Below are positions 63,921 to 64,000 of a stretch of 64,000 bases of DNA, in pieces. The notes under the pieces are model-generated. The model was not told the DNA's origin. It ran no database searches and saw only the letters and a program-made list of their open reading frames with translations. A program made the position numbers and the translations under genes. How positions within the stretch are numbered: position 1 is the first letter of the stretch; every line of letters begins with the position of its first letter. The stretch lies in assembly GCA_047975025.1 (NCBI GenBank), contig JBKECY010000015.1:29159-93158 (forward strand), in the 5' to 3' direction. The stretch comes from JBKECY01 sp047975025. Lineage in GTDB: Bacteria; Bacillota; Clostridia; Lachnospirales; Lachnospiraceae.

Positions 63921-64000
63921 TAATGACCGGTATCCGGTAGGGTAAATCCTTATCAGCTTGACGACATCGTAACATTTCTTGGTGGATTGTTCAAGGGCGG
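63883..64000. mobile_element. Possible insertion sequence end (IS3-like)
   Basis: The MFS frame is broken where TGACCTGCCCCCGATTTTTG begins, a sequence that resembles terminal repeats of IS3-family elements as I remember them. The remaining 100 bases have no MFS similarity. On the minus strand a short frame ends at TGATAA about 60 bases inside, as would fit a transposase 3' end. The element runs off the window. Confidence 0.4.

Overview
The window looks like a gut Firmicute of the Lachnospiraceae type. The evidence is moderate GC, strong Shine-Dalgarno sites, a YesM/YesN-type two-component system, and a conjugative element of the Tn1549-like kind known from that group. No rRNA or tRNA was seen, so the genus is not resolved.

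Bases 1 to about 47453 are one integrative and conjugative element (ICE), coded almost wholly on the minus strand. Its left end and integrase lie outside the window. In transcription order (right to left) it carries: a small membrane protein, a DUF6017-type replication initiator, an XRE regulator and a ParM/ParR-like partition pair; a 1.8 kb-residue LPXTG-like surface adhesin; accessory genes (helical-repeat protein, radical SAM enzyme, amber-split primase-like gene, XF1762, DUF5688, a circularly permuted cytosine methyltransferase); a nitroreductase remnant; a divergent XRE regulator with two operators; an oriT-like dyad cluster; MobC and a MOBP-type relaxase; PcfB-like protein and VirD4 coupling protein; VirB2-like, VirB6-like, PrgI and VirB4 channel components; DNA methyltransferase, DUF4313, RadC and a HEPN/MNT toxin-antitoxin pair; a PAPS-reductase-like protein; a 3D plus NlpC/P60 cell-wall hydrolase; and a giant methylase/SNF2 helicase.

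Two group II introns interrupt conserved transfer genes. One, with a reverse transcriptase, splits the helicase at base 1966 and runs off the left edge. A second, 993 nt long and lacking any reverse transcriptase, splits virD4 (22831-23823). Several ICE genes have a good Shine-Dalgarno but ATA, ATC or ACG where ATG is expected. Intrinsic terminators sit just upstream of several genes inside the transfer operon.

The right ICE end lies inside the Walker A coding sequence of a minus-strand sugar ABC ATPase gene (47454-47591 remains). Beyond it, on the plus strand, is a carbohydrate-utilisation locus: an AraC-type response regulator, a histidine kinase with almost no extracellular part, an ABC ATPase homologue that has lost its nucleotide-binding motifs, an AraC-GH39 fusion, a dipeptide/oligosaccharide-type ABC transporter (two permeases, two ATPases, one lipoprotein), two esterases and a truncated MFS transporter that appears to be cut by an IS-like end at 63883. 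The gene set suggests regulated uptake and intracellular breakdown of esterified xylo-oligosaccharides or similar beta-glycosides; this is inference from family membership.
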